Shown in pieces: positions 1-8,286 of a stretch of 64,000 nucleotides of DNA (positions are counted from its first letter, which is position 1; every line of letters starts with the position of its first letter). The stretch is from Streptomyces sp. NBC_01268 (GTDB taxonomy: Bacteria > Actinomycetota > Actinomycetes > Streptomycetales > Streptomycetaceae). The notes under the pieces are model-generated. The model did not search any database. It was not told the DNA's origin and saw only the letters and a list, made by a program, of their open reading frames with translations. Made by a program: the position numbers and the translations under genes. The stretch is taken from the NCBI RefSeq assembly GCF_036240795.1, contig NZ_CP108454.1, positions 8,306,001-8,370,000 of the forward strand. Direction: 5' to 3'.

Positions 1-328
1 CGGCACGATCGGACTCGACGGCTCACCCGAAATCATGGCCGCCGCTCGCTGGGCGGCCGACGAGACCGAGCGCCGCACGCTCACACTGCGCCTGATGCGC
101 TCCTGGCCTGTGCTCGTCCCCGAACCGGCCCACATCCCCTCGGGGATCGATCGGAACCACGGGGCGAAACGCCTCGCGCACCAAGCTCAGACGGAACTCC
201 AGGAGCTCCATGCAGGCCTCGTGATCGTCAGCAGCCCGGCTGCCGACGACGCCGAGCATGCCCTGCAGAAGCCGGCCTCGGAGTTCGAGCCGACAGTGCT
301 CGGATCACTCGGCCGTCCCCATGGCTGA
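1..328 (+). pseudogene. universal stress protein, truncated fragment
   Basis: The reading frame is open from base 2 and enters from outside the window. The visible start (GLDGSPE, then AAARWAADE) is the typical first strand and helix of an actinobacterial USP domain. After about 75 residues the similarity decays, and the frame stops near where the conserved VLGSRGLG motif should be (here VLGSLGRPHG, then stop). The first domain is therefore incomplete and the usual second USP domain is absent. It overlaps the start of the next gene by 8 nt. I read it as a decayed paralogue of the six intact tandem-domain USPs in this window. The true N-terminus is not visible. Confidence 0.6.
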
Positions 329-1907
329 ATCGAACCGCCTCGGGGAGGCGATCACGTCAGCGCGTCAGGACGACGCGTCCGTGCTACGGACCGCCGCCTC
401 CGGCACCGGCGCCGACTCGCTTCCGCGGGCGGCGGTGTACGAGACCCACACCGCGGTGGTGTTCTTCGTCGGCGAGCGGGCCTACAAGCTCAAGAAGCCG
501 GTGGACCTGACGTTCCTGGACTACACCACCGTCGAGGCGCGGCGGGTGGCGTGCGAGCGGGAGGTCGCTCTCAACCGTCGCTTCGCCCCCGACGTCTACC
601 TGGGCGTGGGCGAGTTGAGCGTCCCGCACTCGGCATCACCCGAACCTCTCGTGGTGATGCGACGCATGCCGGCGGAGCGCCGCCTGGCCCGGCTCGTACG
701 GGAGGGCGCGGCTGTCGACGATGACCTGCGGGCCGTCGCCCGACTGCTCGCCACCCACCACGCCAAGGCGGTCCGCACGCCGGACGTGGACGCGCAGGGC
801 ACGAGGGACGCACTGTCCTCCCGCTGGGAGGCGAGCTTCGCACAGGTCCGTGCACTCGACGCGGATGGCCACGCGCCCGAGGGCGTGGAGGAGATCGAGG
901 GGCTGGTCCGCCGCTACCTCGCCGGCCGCGAGTCGTTGTTCGACATGCGCATCGAGCAGGGCCGGATCGTCGACGGACACGGCGACCTACTTGCCGAGGA
1001 CATCTTCTGCCTCGACGACGGCCCCCGGGTGCTGGACTGCCTGGAGTTCGACGACCACCTCCGCTACGTCGACGCCCTCGACGACGCCGCCTTCCTCGCC
1101 ATGGACCTCGAACAGCTCGACGCACCCGAGGCTGCGGCATTCTTCCTCGCCCGCTACAGCGAGTACTCCGGCGACCCCTCGCCCCCCTCACTGCGCCACC
1201 ACTACGTCGCCTACCGCGCCTTCGTCCGCGCAAAGGTGGCCCTGATCCAGGAACGCCAAGGTGCGCCCGGCGCCGCCCCCGCCGCACGGCACCTCATCAC
1301 GACGACTCTGCGTCACCTACGCGCCTCCGTCATCGGCCTCACGCTCGTGGGAGGACTCCCCGGCAGCGGCAAATCCACGCTCTCCGGCGCGCTGGCCGAC
1401 CGCTTGGGCGTCACCTTGCTCAGCAGCGACCGTCTCCGCAAGGAGCTCGCGGGCATCCCTCCCGACCGGCCCGCTCCCGCCCCCTATGGCGAGGGCCTCT
1501 ACACACCCGAATGGAGCGGCCACACCTACGAGACGCTGCTCGAGCGCGCGTCCGCCCTGCTCGCCCGCGGCGAATCCGTCGTTCTGGATGCCTCCTGGTC
1601 GGACGGGAGGCAGCGCGAAGCCGCTCGGCTCGTGGCCGAGCGAACGAGCGCCGACCTCGTGGCCCTGCACTGCCAGGTCCCGTACGACATGATCGCGGCC
1701 CGCCTCGACACCCGGACCGCCGGACCGTCCGACGCCGACCTCGGCGTAGCCACCGCCATGGCCGCTCAGGAGCCGCCCTGGGCAGAGGCCGTCGCGATCG
1801 ACACGAGCGGTCCCCTGGAGGCCGCTGTCACCCAAGCGCTGTCGGCGGTACGCCCGTACGGCTCCAGCCCCTTGGTCTTCCGGCGGCCCTACATGGCGGC
1901 GGACTAG
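321..1907 (+). CDS. bifunctional APH-like kinase / P-loop ATPase (Rv2004c-like)
   Basis: A 528-residue cytoplasmic protein. The N-terminal two thirds resemble the aminoglycoside-phosphotransferase-like fold, with GHGDLLAEDIF around residues 218-228 as the catalytic-loop-like motif. The C-terminal third is a small P-loop kinase domain with Walker A GGLPGSGKST at about residues 344-353. This architecture (COG2187 plus COG0645) is that of M. tuberculosis Rv2004c, a DosR-regulon member of unknown substrate. I chose ATG 321 rather than the upstream in-frame start at 258, because the extra 21 residues are arginine/serine-rich and unlike the family. The C-terminal domain has a zeta-toxin-like P-loop, but there is no antitoxin partner. 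The substrate is unknown; only the family is secure. Confidence 0.8.
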   Translation: MAESNRLGEAITSARQDDASVLRTAASGTGADSLPRAAVYETHTAVVFFVGERAYKLKKPVDLTFLDYTTVEARRVACEREVALNRRFAPDVYLGVGELSVPHSASPEPLVVMRRMPAERRLARLVREGAAVDDDLRAVARLLATHHAKAVRTPDVDAQGTRDALSSRWEASFAQVRALDADGHAPEGVEEIEGLVRRYLAGRESLFDMRIEQGRIVDGHGDLLAEDIFCLDDGPRVLDCLEFDDHLRYVDALDDAAFLAMDLEQLDAPEAAAFFLARYSEYSGDPSPPSLRHHYVAYRAFVRAKVALIQERQGAPGAAPAARHLITTTLRHLRASVIGLTLVGGLPGSGKSTLSGALADRLGVTLLSSDRLRKELAGIPPDRPAPAPYGEGLYTPEWSGHTYETLLERASALLARGESVVLDASWSDGRQREAARLVAERTSADLVALHCQVPYDMIAARLDTRTAGPSDADLGVATAMAAQEPPWAEAVAIDTSGPLEAAVTQALSAVRPYGSSPLVFRRPYMAAD

Positions 1908-1908
1908 G

Positions 1909-2393
1909 GTGATCACAGTCCTTGGCGTCGGGCACGTCAAGGTCCATCAGCACCGCCCGGTGGCCGGCAAGGTCAAGACCGTCGGCGTCAAGCGCGAGGG
2001 CCGCAAGTGGTTCGTCGTCCTGACCGCCGAGCGGGCACAGACTGAGCCGCTGCCCGCCACGGGGTCCGTGATCGGCATCGACATGGGCACAGCCAACTTC
2101 CTCACCGACTCCAACGGTGAGCATGTCCCCAACCCCCGCCACGCCCGCTGCGAGCACGACGTCATCGCGCACGAAGCCCTCAAGATCCGCAACATGCGCA
2201 AGGCCCCGCCCCCGAACCCGACCCCGAACAGCCGGTCAGCTTCCTGCCCGACGGGGCCGCCGCCAAGGAGAACCGGCCCACACAGGAAGAGTTCCACTGC
2301 CTCTCGTGCGGCCACCAGGCACACGCCGACCACCTGGGAGCACTCAACGTTCTACGGGCCGGGCTGGTCCGTCGCAACGCCGACCAGGCATAG
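1909..2393 (+). pseudogene. IS200/IS605-family TnpB remnant
   Basis: The first part encodes a TnpB-like beta-rich segment (GRKWFVVLTAE) leading into a RuvC-type motif, GIDMGTANF (GxDxG). After about residue 100 the frame loses similarity. In another frame, bases 2289-2393 encode the C-terminal zinc-ribbon half (HCLSCGHQAHADHLGALNV), ending at a TAG at 2391. The middle of the protein, with the RuvC-II region and the first zinc-finger cysteines, is missing, so the nuclease cannot be functional. The N-terminus is also short. It lies 1 nt after the preceding gene, suggesting that the insertion or its decay trimmed the neighbourhood. Confidence 0.75.
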
Positions 2394-2400
2394 CGAGAAG

Positions 2401-2420
2401 CCCCCTCCTTCAAGAGGGGG
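2401..2420 (+). repeat. right-end hairpin of the IS200/IS605 remnant
   Basis: Seven-base arms (CCCCCTC / GAGGGGG) enclose a 6-nt loop directly after the TnpB remnant stop and are followed by GAGTCAC. A hairpin here is the expected subterminal palindrome of the IS605 right end. In intact elements the same region contributes the 3' end of the omega (reRNA) guide. No matching left end was found. Confidence 0.55.
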
Positions 2421-2465
2421 AGGAGTCACGTGCGGCAGGGGTGAGCGTCGGTCTCGTAGTCGGCG

Positions 2466-2801
2466 TCAGTCGGGCGCCGTGGCGCGCAGGTCGGCCAGCA
2501 GCTCGGCCTGGCCCGTGAGTACGCCGGAGAGGATCGAGCGTGCCACCGCGAGCAGTTCGGCCACCTGAGGGTCGGTCAGCGAGTAGAAGACGCCCGAGCC
2601 TTCGCGGCGCGCTACGACCAGGTTCGAGCGGCGCAGCACCGCGAGCTGTTGGGAGAGGTGCGCGGCCTCGACCCCGATCTCGGTCAGCATCTCGGACACG
2701 CCGTGTTCCCGCACGCTGAGCAGCTCCAGGACGCGGATGCGCACGGGATGTCCGAGCGTTTTGAAGAACTCCGCCTTCAGTTGATAGAGCGGCGCGCTCA
2801 C
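2466..2801 (-). CDS. ArsR/SmtB-family transcriptional regulator
   Basis: A 111-residue winged-helix repressor. It contains the ArsR dimerisation/DNA-binding pattern KTLGHPVRIRVLELL near residues 14-28 and the recognition-helix region HLSQQLAVLRRSNLV at about 48-62. It lacks the ELCVCDL cysteine box of metal-sensing ArsR proteins, so the inducer is unlikely to be arsenite. The start is the GTG at 2801: the frame is open farther upstream, but only this start matches the close paralogue at 6250-6591. A palindrome closely matching the one upstream of that paralogue lies at 2942-2963. M. tuberculosis Rv0081, also DosR-linked, belongs to this superfamily. Confidence 0.85.
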   Translation of the reverse strand: MSAPLYQLKAEFFKTLGHPVRIRVLELLSVREHGVSEMLTEIGVEAAHLSQQLAVLRRSNLVVARREGSGVFYSLTDPQVAELLAVARSILSGVLTGQAELLADLRATAPD

Positions 2802-2941
2802 CGTGCGCACCGCCCGCGCGCGGGGGAGGCCGCTGGGGCGCCGTGGGGCCGCCGCCGTGCCTGCTCCGTAGATCGCTTCCACCCAGAACTCTTCGCCATG
2901 GGGACCATCCTCGCGCCTTCCCGTCGGCCTGACGGCCTCGC

Positions 2942-2963
2942 GAATTGCTAAGATTGGCAATTG
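2942..2963. promoter_or_regulatory. probable ArsR operator
   Basis: GAATTGC (2942-2948), an 8-bp spacer, then GCAATTG (2957-2963): a near-perfect inverted repeat in AT-rich sequence that stands out from the surroundings. The same arms with the same spacer length occur at 6688-6709, upstream of the paralogous arsR. Confidence 0.6.
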
Positions 2964-2967
2964 CGAA

Positions 2968-3198
2968 GGAAGCGGCACGGTGGTCCTCGACCTGTCGCAA
3001 CTCCTGGGCTGGAGTGTGGAAGGGGAGAGGGCGGTGCTCAGTACGGCCGCCAGGCTGAAGAAGGCCGAGCGTTCGCTCGCCGTCTGCGGTGTCGGCCACC
3101 TGGACACCGCGGACGTGTGGACGACCCGCAGGGAGGACACGGGCGTGTACGGGGACGTCGAGACGGCGCTGCGCGCCGTGGCCCGGCCACCGGGCTGA
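2968..3198 (+). pseudogene. STAS-domain protein, C-terminal fragment
   Basis: An open segment of about 75 codons (GTG at 2980 the only nearby start) aligns with the C-terminal half of the STAS protein at 3279-3692: GTVVLDLSQLLGW against GTGPVILDLTALRGW, and GDVETALRAVA against CDLETALTAHH. The N-terminal 40 residues of the domain are missing. The matching region begins only a few bases after the ArsR operator palindrome, which looks like a rearrangement breakpoint. It is probably not functional, although a short product could be made. Confidence 0.6.
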
Positions 3199-3213
3199 CG
3201 ACGGGTGAAACCC

Positions 3214-3252
3214 GGGCCCCACTCCTTGCCGCACGGACGAGGAGTGGGGCCC
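3214..3252. terminator. bidirectional hairpin terminator
   Basis: A perfect 13-bp inverted repeat (GGGCCCCACTCCT and its complement) with a 13-nt loop lies between the 3' ends of the STAS fragment (+) and the STAS gene (-). The convergent position fits a shared terminator. Confidence 0.7.
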
Positions 3253-3278
3253 AGGGGTCCAGGTTTGGTGACGGACGG

Positions 3279-3692
3279 TCACCTCTGATGCGGAGCGGGA
3301 ACGTTCTGTGTGCCGGGCCACTCGTCGCTGCACCACTCCCGCTGTCCCCGGCCTGCACTGTGGTGGGCGGTGAGCGCCGTCTCCAGGTCGCAGTGGACCG
3401 GGATGTCGGGGTGGTCGCCGGTGGGTACCAGGGAACCGTCGGCAGGGATCGCGGCGAGTTCCAGGCCGCGCCCTTCGGCCTCCAGGCGCCGGGCGGCGTC
3501 CGCGACCGCCAGCTGCCCGCCGGCCGACCAGCCGCGCAGTGCGGTGAGATCGAGGATGACCGGACCGGTCCCGCGGGCGAGGACCCATCCCACGGCACCG
3601 TCGAACCGCCCGATCGCGTCCGCACCCAGGAAGCCGGCGAGGGCGAGCACGCCCAGGCCGGGGTGGGTGGTGTAGCGCCATTCGATGGTCAT
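3279..3692 (-). CDS. STAS-domain protein (anti-anti-sigma type)
   Basis: A 137-residue protein with one STAS fold; the core strand-helix VILDLTALRGWSAGG (residues 45-59) resembles the phosphoacceptor region of anti-sigma-factor antagonists, with a serine in GWSAGG. It begins at ATG 3692, 16 nt downstream of the HATPase gene, and is the last gene of the arsR-sulP operon. STAS and HATPase proteins commonly act as partner switches controlling sigma factors, so a pairing with the preceding gene is plausible. The target sigma factor is not in the window. The C-terminal 25 residues are extra and low in complexity. Confidence 0.7.
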   Translation of the reverse strand: MTIEWRYTTHPGLGVLALAGFLGADAIGRFDGAVGWVLARGTGPVILDLTALRGWSAGGQLAVADAARRLEAEGRGLELAAIPADGSLVPTGDHPDIPVHCDLETALTAHHSAGRGQREWCSDEWPGTQNVPAPHQR

Positions 3693-3708
3693 GTCGTTGC
3701 CTTCGTCT

Positions 3709-4125
3709 TCACAGGGGGAGGGTGATCCACACGGCTTTGCCACCGCCGTCGGCGTCCCGGCGCACGACGCAGGTGCCGCCGGACTCCACCATGACCTCGG
3801 CGATGGTGGCCAGCCCGCCCGTCCCGCCGGCGGCGAACACACCGGGGTGGTACGGGTGGCGGTCGTGCACGGCGAAGGCGAGCGTGTACTCGCCGGCTGC
3901 GAACGTCACGGTGAGGCTGGGGGAGGAGACGGCCGCGTGCCGGACGCTGTTGGTGACCAGCTCGCTCAGGATCAGCAGGGCCGGCGCCACGGTCGGGTGT
4001 GAGGCGGTGATGCCCCACTCGTCGAACGTCATCTCGGCCGTCTCGCGCACCAGCCGCACCGACGCCGGCACGGTCGGCGCCGTCAGTACATGCCGCAACG
4101 GAAGCACCTCCACGCCCGTACTCAC
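3709..4125 (-). CDS. HATPase_c anti-sigma-like ATP-binding protein
   Basis: A 138-residue protein of the Streptomyces short ATP-binding family (SpoIIAB/RsbW-like GHKL kinase fold). The N box is LILSELVTNSVRHAA (residues 51-65) and the G1-like turn is AVHDRHPYHPG, followed by GTGGLATIAEVM. It starts at GTG 4125, overlapping the previous gene (stop at 4122) in a GTGA junction, so translation is probably coupled. Because it sits between PPOX and STAS genes, it may form a serine-kinase/antagonist pair with the STAS protein. That role is inferred from neighbours. Confidence 0.75.
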   Translation of the reverse strand: MSTGVEVLPLRHVLTAPTVPASVRLVRETAEMTFDEWGITASHPTVAPALLILSELVTNSVRHAAVSSPSLTVTFAAGEYTLAFAVHDRHPYHPGVFAAGGTGGLATIAEVMVESGGTCVVRRDADGGGKAVWITLPL

Positions 4126-4535
4126 CTCGTCTCCGGGGTGCCCAGGCGGTAGCCGGCCACGGTCTGTGGGGTGATGCGCAGCAAGGTGTCGTGCGGCCCG
4201 TACGCCCAGCCGGGAAGGGTGCGCAGGTAGTGGGCGGCCTCGACCGGGTCGCTGACCGGTTCGGCCGGGCCGGTCACGGTCACGCTCCAGCCCGTGCCCG
4301 CGGGCAGCCGGACCTCGTCCGCCTGGTAGGTGAGAAGGGGACGGCCGGCGGCCGCCTCCGCCTGCACAGGGGTGCGGACGATCAGCCGTCCGTACTCGAG
4401 GACGTGCACGGCCGGGCGGACGACCGCCTGTCCCCGCTGGATGTGGACGAGGCGTCCGTGGGCGGCGCCTTCGAGCAGCCACAGGGCTTCGGCTCCGGAG
4501 ACCTCGATCATGCGACGAGTGGTCGGAATCGTCAT
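4122..4535 (-). CDS. pyridoxamine 5'-phosphate oxidase-like flavin/F420-binding protein
   Basis: A 137-residue single-domain split-barrel protein. The HGRLVHIQRGQAVVRPAVH segment (about residues 26-44) and GWSVTVTGPAE (82-92) fit the PPOX-like group that binds FMN or F420. M. tuberculosis Rv0080, near Rv0081 (ArsR), is of this type and belongs to the DosR regulon, which supports a stress-redox role. The ATG at 4535 overlaps the sulP stop by 4 nt. The enzyme reaction is unknown. Confidence 0.7.
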   Translation of the reverse strand: MTIPTTRRMIEVSGAEALWLLEGAAHGRLVHIQRGQAVVRPAVHVLEYGRLIVRTPVQAEAAAGRPLLTYQADEVRLPAGTGWSVTVTGPAEPVSDPVEAAHYLRTLPGWAYGPHDTLLRITPQTVAGYRLGTPETR

Positions 4536-6253
4536 CGAGGGGCCTCCTCGGTGGCGGTGGGAGCGTGCTGCCGGGGCGCGGCGGACAGTATCCCGACGCC
4601 TTTCAGATGGGCCCGGGCCCCGGCGATCGCCTCGGGCGTCGTCGCGAACTCGCGCCCCTTGAGGCGCAGTGCGTCCAGCGCCCCGACGGAGGCGAGGGCC
4701 TGCCTCTGGCCAGGGCGTATCCCGGACGTCATCACCACGATCCCGCGCCGGTTCAGCTTCTCGACGGCGTCCTTGAGCACGAGCGCTCCGGTGGCGTCGA
4801 TGGTGGTGATGCGGGACATGCGCAGAATCACGACCCGGACGTCCGCCACCTCGGTCAGTTCGAGCAGGAAGCGGTGGGCGGCGGCGAAGAAGAGCGGTCC
4901 GTCGATCCGGTACGCCACGATGTGCTCGGCGAGCAGCGCGTGCTCCTCCTCGCTGTGCTCGCCGGGCAGGTCGGCACGGAAGTCGACCTCGGCCAGGCGG
5001 GCCTGCTTGGCCACGGCCCGCAGGGCGAGAGCGCCGGCCACGACGAATCCGATGATCACCGCGTACACGAGGTCGAGTGCGAGGGTGGCGACGGCGGTCA
5101 GCACCAGGACGACGGCGTCGGAACGGGTGGCCTTCGCCATCGCGCGCAGCGAGCCGACCTCGACCATGCGGACCGCGGTGGCGAGCAGGACACCGGCGAG
5201 TGCCGCGAGCGGGATCTTCGACACCAAAGGGGCGGCCGCGAAGACGATGATCGCGAGGACGGCGGCGTGCGTGAGGGCGGCGAGCCGGGATGAGGCCCCC
5301 GTCCGGACGTTCACCGCGGTGCGGGCGATGGCACCGGTCGCGGGGACGCCCCCGAACAGCGGCGCGGCCAGGTTCGCGAGCCCCTGACCGAACAGCTCCC
5401 GGTCCGGGTCGTGCTTCTGCCCCACCGTCATCGCGTCGGCGACCTGCGCGGACAGCAGCGATTCCAAAGCGGCGAGCGCCGCAACGGCCACGGCCGGGGC
5501 GAGCAGGGTGCCCAGCGCGGACAGGTCGACGAAGCCGAGCGAAGGGGCGGGCAGTCCGGCGGGCAGGTCGCCGATCGGCGCCGCCGCGTCCAGGTGGAAG
5601 ACCTGCGCGACGGCCGTGGCGGCGATCACCGCGACGATGGAGAACGGGATGGTGGGCCGCCACCGGGCGCCGCCGAGCATGACGGCGGCGACGCCCAGCG
5701 CGAGCCCGAGGGCCGTCCAATTCGGGGCCTGGACGAACGCCTCGACGGCGCGCCACGTCACCTCCAGGACCCGGTCGCCCTCGGGTTTGGGGACCCCGAG
5801 GGCACTGGGAACCTGCTGGAGTCCGATGACGAGCGCGATCCCCAGGGTGAAGCCCTCCACCACCGAGGCGGGGAGGTATGCCATGTACCTGCCGGCCCGG
5901 GCGAGGGCCAGCCCGATCACGATCACACCGGCGATCAGCCCGACCGTGAGGACACCACCGGGGCCGTACTGCGCCACGATCGGAACGAGGACCACGGTCA
6001 TCGCCCCGGTCGGCCCGGACACCTGGAGGTTCGAACCACCGAACACGGCGGCGAGCGCCCCGGCCACCACGGCGGTCGCGAGCCCGGCCTCGGCCCCAAG
6101 GCCGGAGGAGACGCCGAATCCGAGCGCGAGCGGCAGCGCCACGATCGCGACCGTCAGCCCCGCCAGCAGATCACGCCGAGGATTGCGGGTCATGGCGGCG
6201 AAGTCGGCACGCACGGGCAACAAGGAGCGCACCCGGCTCACAACCCTGTTCAC
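4532..6253 (-). CDS. SulP-family anion transporter with C-terminal STAS domain
   Basis: A 573-residue inner-membrane protein. The membrane domain (about residues 25-420) has many hydrophobic helices and the SulP motif NLQVSGPTGAMTVVLVPIV. The cytoplasmic STAS domain (about 430-540) contains SRITTIDATGALVLKDAVE. SulP proteins carry sulfate, bicarbonate or other anions; the substrate cannot be read here. The GTG at 6253 overlaps the arsR stop, so regulator and transporter are co-expressed. It is followed by PPOX, HATPase and STAS genes in one polycistron. A second sulP lies at 8732-10465. Confidence 0.85.
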   Translation of the reverse strand: MNRVVSRVRSLLPVRADFAAMTRNPRRDLLAGLTVAIVALPLALGFGVSSGLGAEAGLATAVVAGALAAVFGGSNLQVSGPTGAMTVVLVPIVAQYGPGGVLTVGLIAGVIVIGLALARAGRYMAYLPASVVEGFTLGIALVIGLQQVPSALGVPKPEGDRVLEVTWRAVEAFVQAPNWTALGLALGVAAVMLGGARWRPTIPFSIVAVIAATAVAQVFHLDAAAPIGDLPAGLPAPSLGFVDLSALGTLLAPAVAVAALAALESLLSAQVADAMTVGQKHDPDRELFGQGLANLAAPLFGGVPATGAIARTAVNVRTGASSRLAALTHAAVLAIIVFAAAPLVSKIPLAALAGVLLATAVRMVEVGSLRAMAKATRSDAVVLVLTAVATLALDLVYAVIIGFVVAGALALRAVAKQARLAEVDFRADLPGEHSEEEHALLAEHIVAYRIDGPLFFAAAHRFLLELTEVADVRVVILRMSRITTIDATGALVLKDAVEKLNRRGIVVMTSGIRPGQRQALASVGALDALRLKGREFATTPEAIAGARAHLKGVGILSAAPRQHAPTATEEAPR

Positions 6254-6591
6254 TGCGCCGCGACCTCGGCCTCGCGCAACTCTTCCAGCAGTTCGTTCTG
6301 CCCCGCCAGCATCTCGGTGAGGATGCGCCGCGCCGCCTGCATGAGATCGGCGACGTCGCCCCCCGCGAGCCGGTAGACCACCGTGGAGCCCTCGCGTGTC
6401 GAGGTCACGATCCCCGACCGCCGGAGCACTGCCAGCTGCTGGGAAAGCGCGGGCGGCTCGACCTCGATCGCTGCGAGCAGGTCCCGCACCGCCTGAGGCC
6501 CGTCCTGGAGGAGCTCGAGGACACGGATGCGCACCGGGTGCCCCAGCATCCGGAAGAACTCGGCCTTGGCCTGGTACAGCGGAACCGACAC
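6250..6591 (-). CDS. ArsR/SmtB-family regulator of the sulP operon
   Basis: A 113-residue winged-helix protein, a close paralogue of 2466-2801: RMLGHPVRIRVLELLQDG and ALSQQLAVLRRSGIV are nearly shared. It also lacks the arsenic-binding cysteine box. The GTG start at 6591 gives MSVPLYQAKAEFF, matching the paralogue. It is the first gene of a five-gene minus-strand operon. The palindrome at 6688-6709, about 100 bp upstream, is the likely operator, implying autoregulation. Confidence 0.85.
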   Translation of the reverse strand: MSVPLYQAKAEFFRMLGHPVRIRVLELLQDGPQAVRDLLAAIEVEPPALSQQLAVLRRSGIVTSTREGSTVVYRLAGGDVADLMQAARRILTEMLAGQNELLEELREAEVAAQ

Positions 6592-6687
6592 GGTCGCGCA
6601 CTCTCCTCATCGCCCCGTGTGAGCGTGGGGCGTCGATGGGTGCTGCGTCCGCGACTACCTGCGGACACAGCCAATCCATCATGTATC

Positions 6688-6709
6688 GAATTGCCGAATT
6701 ATGCAATTC
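6688..6709. promoter_or_regulatory. probable ArsR operator
   Basis: A perfect 7-bp inverted repeat GAATTGC-(8 bp)-GCAATTC in a locally AT-rich stretch upstream of arsR (6591). Arms and spacing match the palindrome at 2942-2963, so both ArsR paralogues may bind both sites. Confidence 0.65.
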
Positions 6710-6744
6710 ATGGATACGTCTGCACGGGGCGCCTTCGGCGCTGG

Positions 6745-7104
6745 TCAGGCCTTCTTGACCACGCTGGACTTGAGCTGCATGGGTCCGAAGCCATCAACCT
6801 TGCAGTCGATGTCGTGCCCGTCGACGCCGTCCACGAGCCGGATGTTGCGGACCTTGGTGCCGGCCTTGATGCCGGACGGGCTGCCCTTGACCTTCAGCGT
6901 CTTGACGACGGTGACGGTGTCGCCGTCGGCGAGGACATTACCCACCGAGTCCTTGATCACCTTTTCGCCGGGCGTGGCGGGCTCACTGGTGGCGTCGGAC
7001 GTGGCCGGCCACTCATGGCCGCATTCGGGACAGACAAGCAGCGCGCCCATCTCGTACGTATAGGCGCTGGAACACTCGGGGCAATGCGGAAGGCTCTCGT
7101 TCAT
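6745..7104 (-). CDS. yjdM: zinc-ribbon YjdM/PhnA-family protein
   Basis: A 119-residue cytoplasmic protein. The N-terminal zinc ribbon has two CPEC motifs ([13 protein letters not shown] and VCPECGHEW), followed by the PhnA domain ([20 protein letters not shown], then [12 protein letters not shown]). Length and domain order match the YjdM family, whose biochemical role is still uncertain despite the old phosphonoacetate-hydrolase label. It stands alone between the arsR operon and the IS5 element. Confidence 0.85.
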   Translation of the reverse strand: MNESLPHCPECSSAYTYEMGALLVCPECGHEWPATSDATSEPATPGEKVIKDSVGNVLADGDTVTVVKTLKVKGSPSGIKAGTKVRNIRLVDGVDGHDIDCKVDGFGPMQLKSSVVKKA

Positions 7105-7344
7105 GCGCCGATCTTAGGCCGGACCGAGCGGCGACTCCCACGTGCTCCCGGCCTGTGGGCGCACCGGACCCAAGGGCCGGGTGGTGATCCCACGGCCCGC
7201 CGACCGTCGCCCGCGAACGCCTCCACCGCGGCGCCTTCTCAGGGAAGAGCGCTGGTCCGGGGCGTCTGCTGGATCCGCCCTGAGGGCTAGGCCGTGTTTT
7301 AGAAGTGGGCTTCGCCGTTCGCCCTGCGCCGTGATGATCGCGGT

Positions 7345-8214
7345 GTGGGGCGAGGGGATCTTTCTGACGAGCAGTGGGCCGTGCTCGAGCCGATGCTGCC
7401 GGTCGCGATGCGGGGCAGGCCGGCGGTGGGGCGGAGGAGGCTGATCGATGGGATCCGGTGGCGGGTTCGTACCGGTGCTCCGTGGCGGGATCTGCCGTCG
7501 GAGTACGGGCCGTGGCAAACGGTCTACGGACTCTTCCGCCGCTGGCAACGTGATGGCACCTGGCCCGAATTGCTGACCGGACTGCAGGCCCGGGCGGACG
7601 CGGGCGGGCTGATCACGTGGGAGGTCAACGTCGACTCCACGATCTGCCGGGCCCATCAGCACGCTGCAGGCGCCCGCCGCGACGGACAGGCCCAGAAGGA
7701 ACCGCCGGGCGGCACCCGCAGCGAACCCGACGACCACGGCCTGGGCCGGTCCCGGGGAGGCTTCACCACCAAGATCCACCTGGCCTGCGAGCAAGGCCAG
7801 CGGCCGCTGTCTCTACTGGTCACCGCAGGTCAGAGTGGTGACAGTCCTCAGTTCGCCGCCGTCCTGGAAGGCATCCGGGTCCCCCGCACCGGACCGGGCC
7901 GTCCCCGTGTCCGTCCCCTGCGAGTGCGGGGCGACAAGGCGTATTCGTCCCAGGCCAACCGGGCCTACCTGCGAAAGCGGGGAATCCGGTGCACGATCCC
8001 CGAGCCTGCCGACCAGGTGGCCAACCGCAAGCGGCGGGGGAAGGCCGGCGGGCGGCCTCCGGCGTTCGACCGCGAGGACTACAAGGCCCGGCACGCGGTC
8101 GAGTGCGGGATCAACCGGCTCAAGCGCAACCGTGCGGTCGCCACCAGGTTCGACAAACTCGCCGTCCGCTTCGAAGCCACCGTCCTGATCGCCGCGATCG
8201 GCGAATGGTTATGA
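7345..8214 (+). CDS. IS5-family transposase
   Basis: A 289-residue DDE transposase in one uninterrupted frame. The N-terminal DUF4096-like region contains [15 protein letters not shown] and [11 protein letters not shown]. The catalytic region begins [17 protein letters not shown] (first Asp), followed by [17 protein letters not shown] (second Asp) and [19 protein letters not shown] (Glu). Start is GTG 7345. Many IS5 relatives need a frameshift; this copy does not. Confidence 0.92.
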   Translation: MGRGDLSDEQWAVLEPMLPVAMRGRPAVGRRRLIDGIRWRVRTGAPWRDLPSEYGPWQTVYGLFRRWQRDGTWPELLTGLQARADAGGLITWEVNVDSTICRAHQHAAGARRDGQAQKEPPGGTRSEPDDHGLGRSRGGFTTKIHLACEQGQRPLSLLVTAGQSGDSPQFAAVLEGIRVPRTGPGRPRVRPLRVRGDKAYSSQANRAYLRKRGIRCTIPEPADQVANRKRRGKAGGRPPAFDREDYKARHAVECGINRLKRNRAVATRFDKLAVRFEATVLIAAIGEWL

Positions 8215-8286
8215 CCGGTCTGAGCTGTCGGTTCCTCATGCAATGCTGACCGCGACCAGGATCGACAGGGTGAGGGAGAGACAGCG

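Noticed and set aside
321..1907. Zeta-toxin-like P-loop suggesting a toxin-antitoxin module
   Set aside because: The full architecture is an APH-like plus P-loop fusion as in Rv2004c, and no small antitoxin gene is adjacent.
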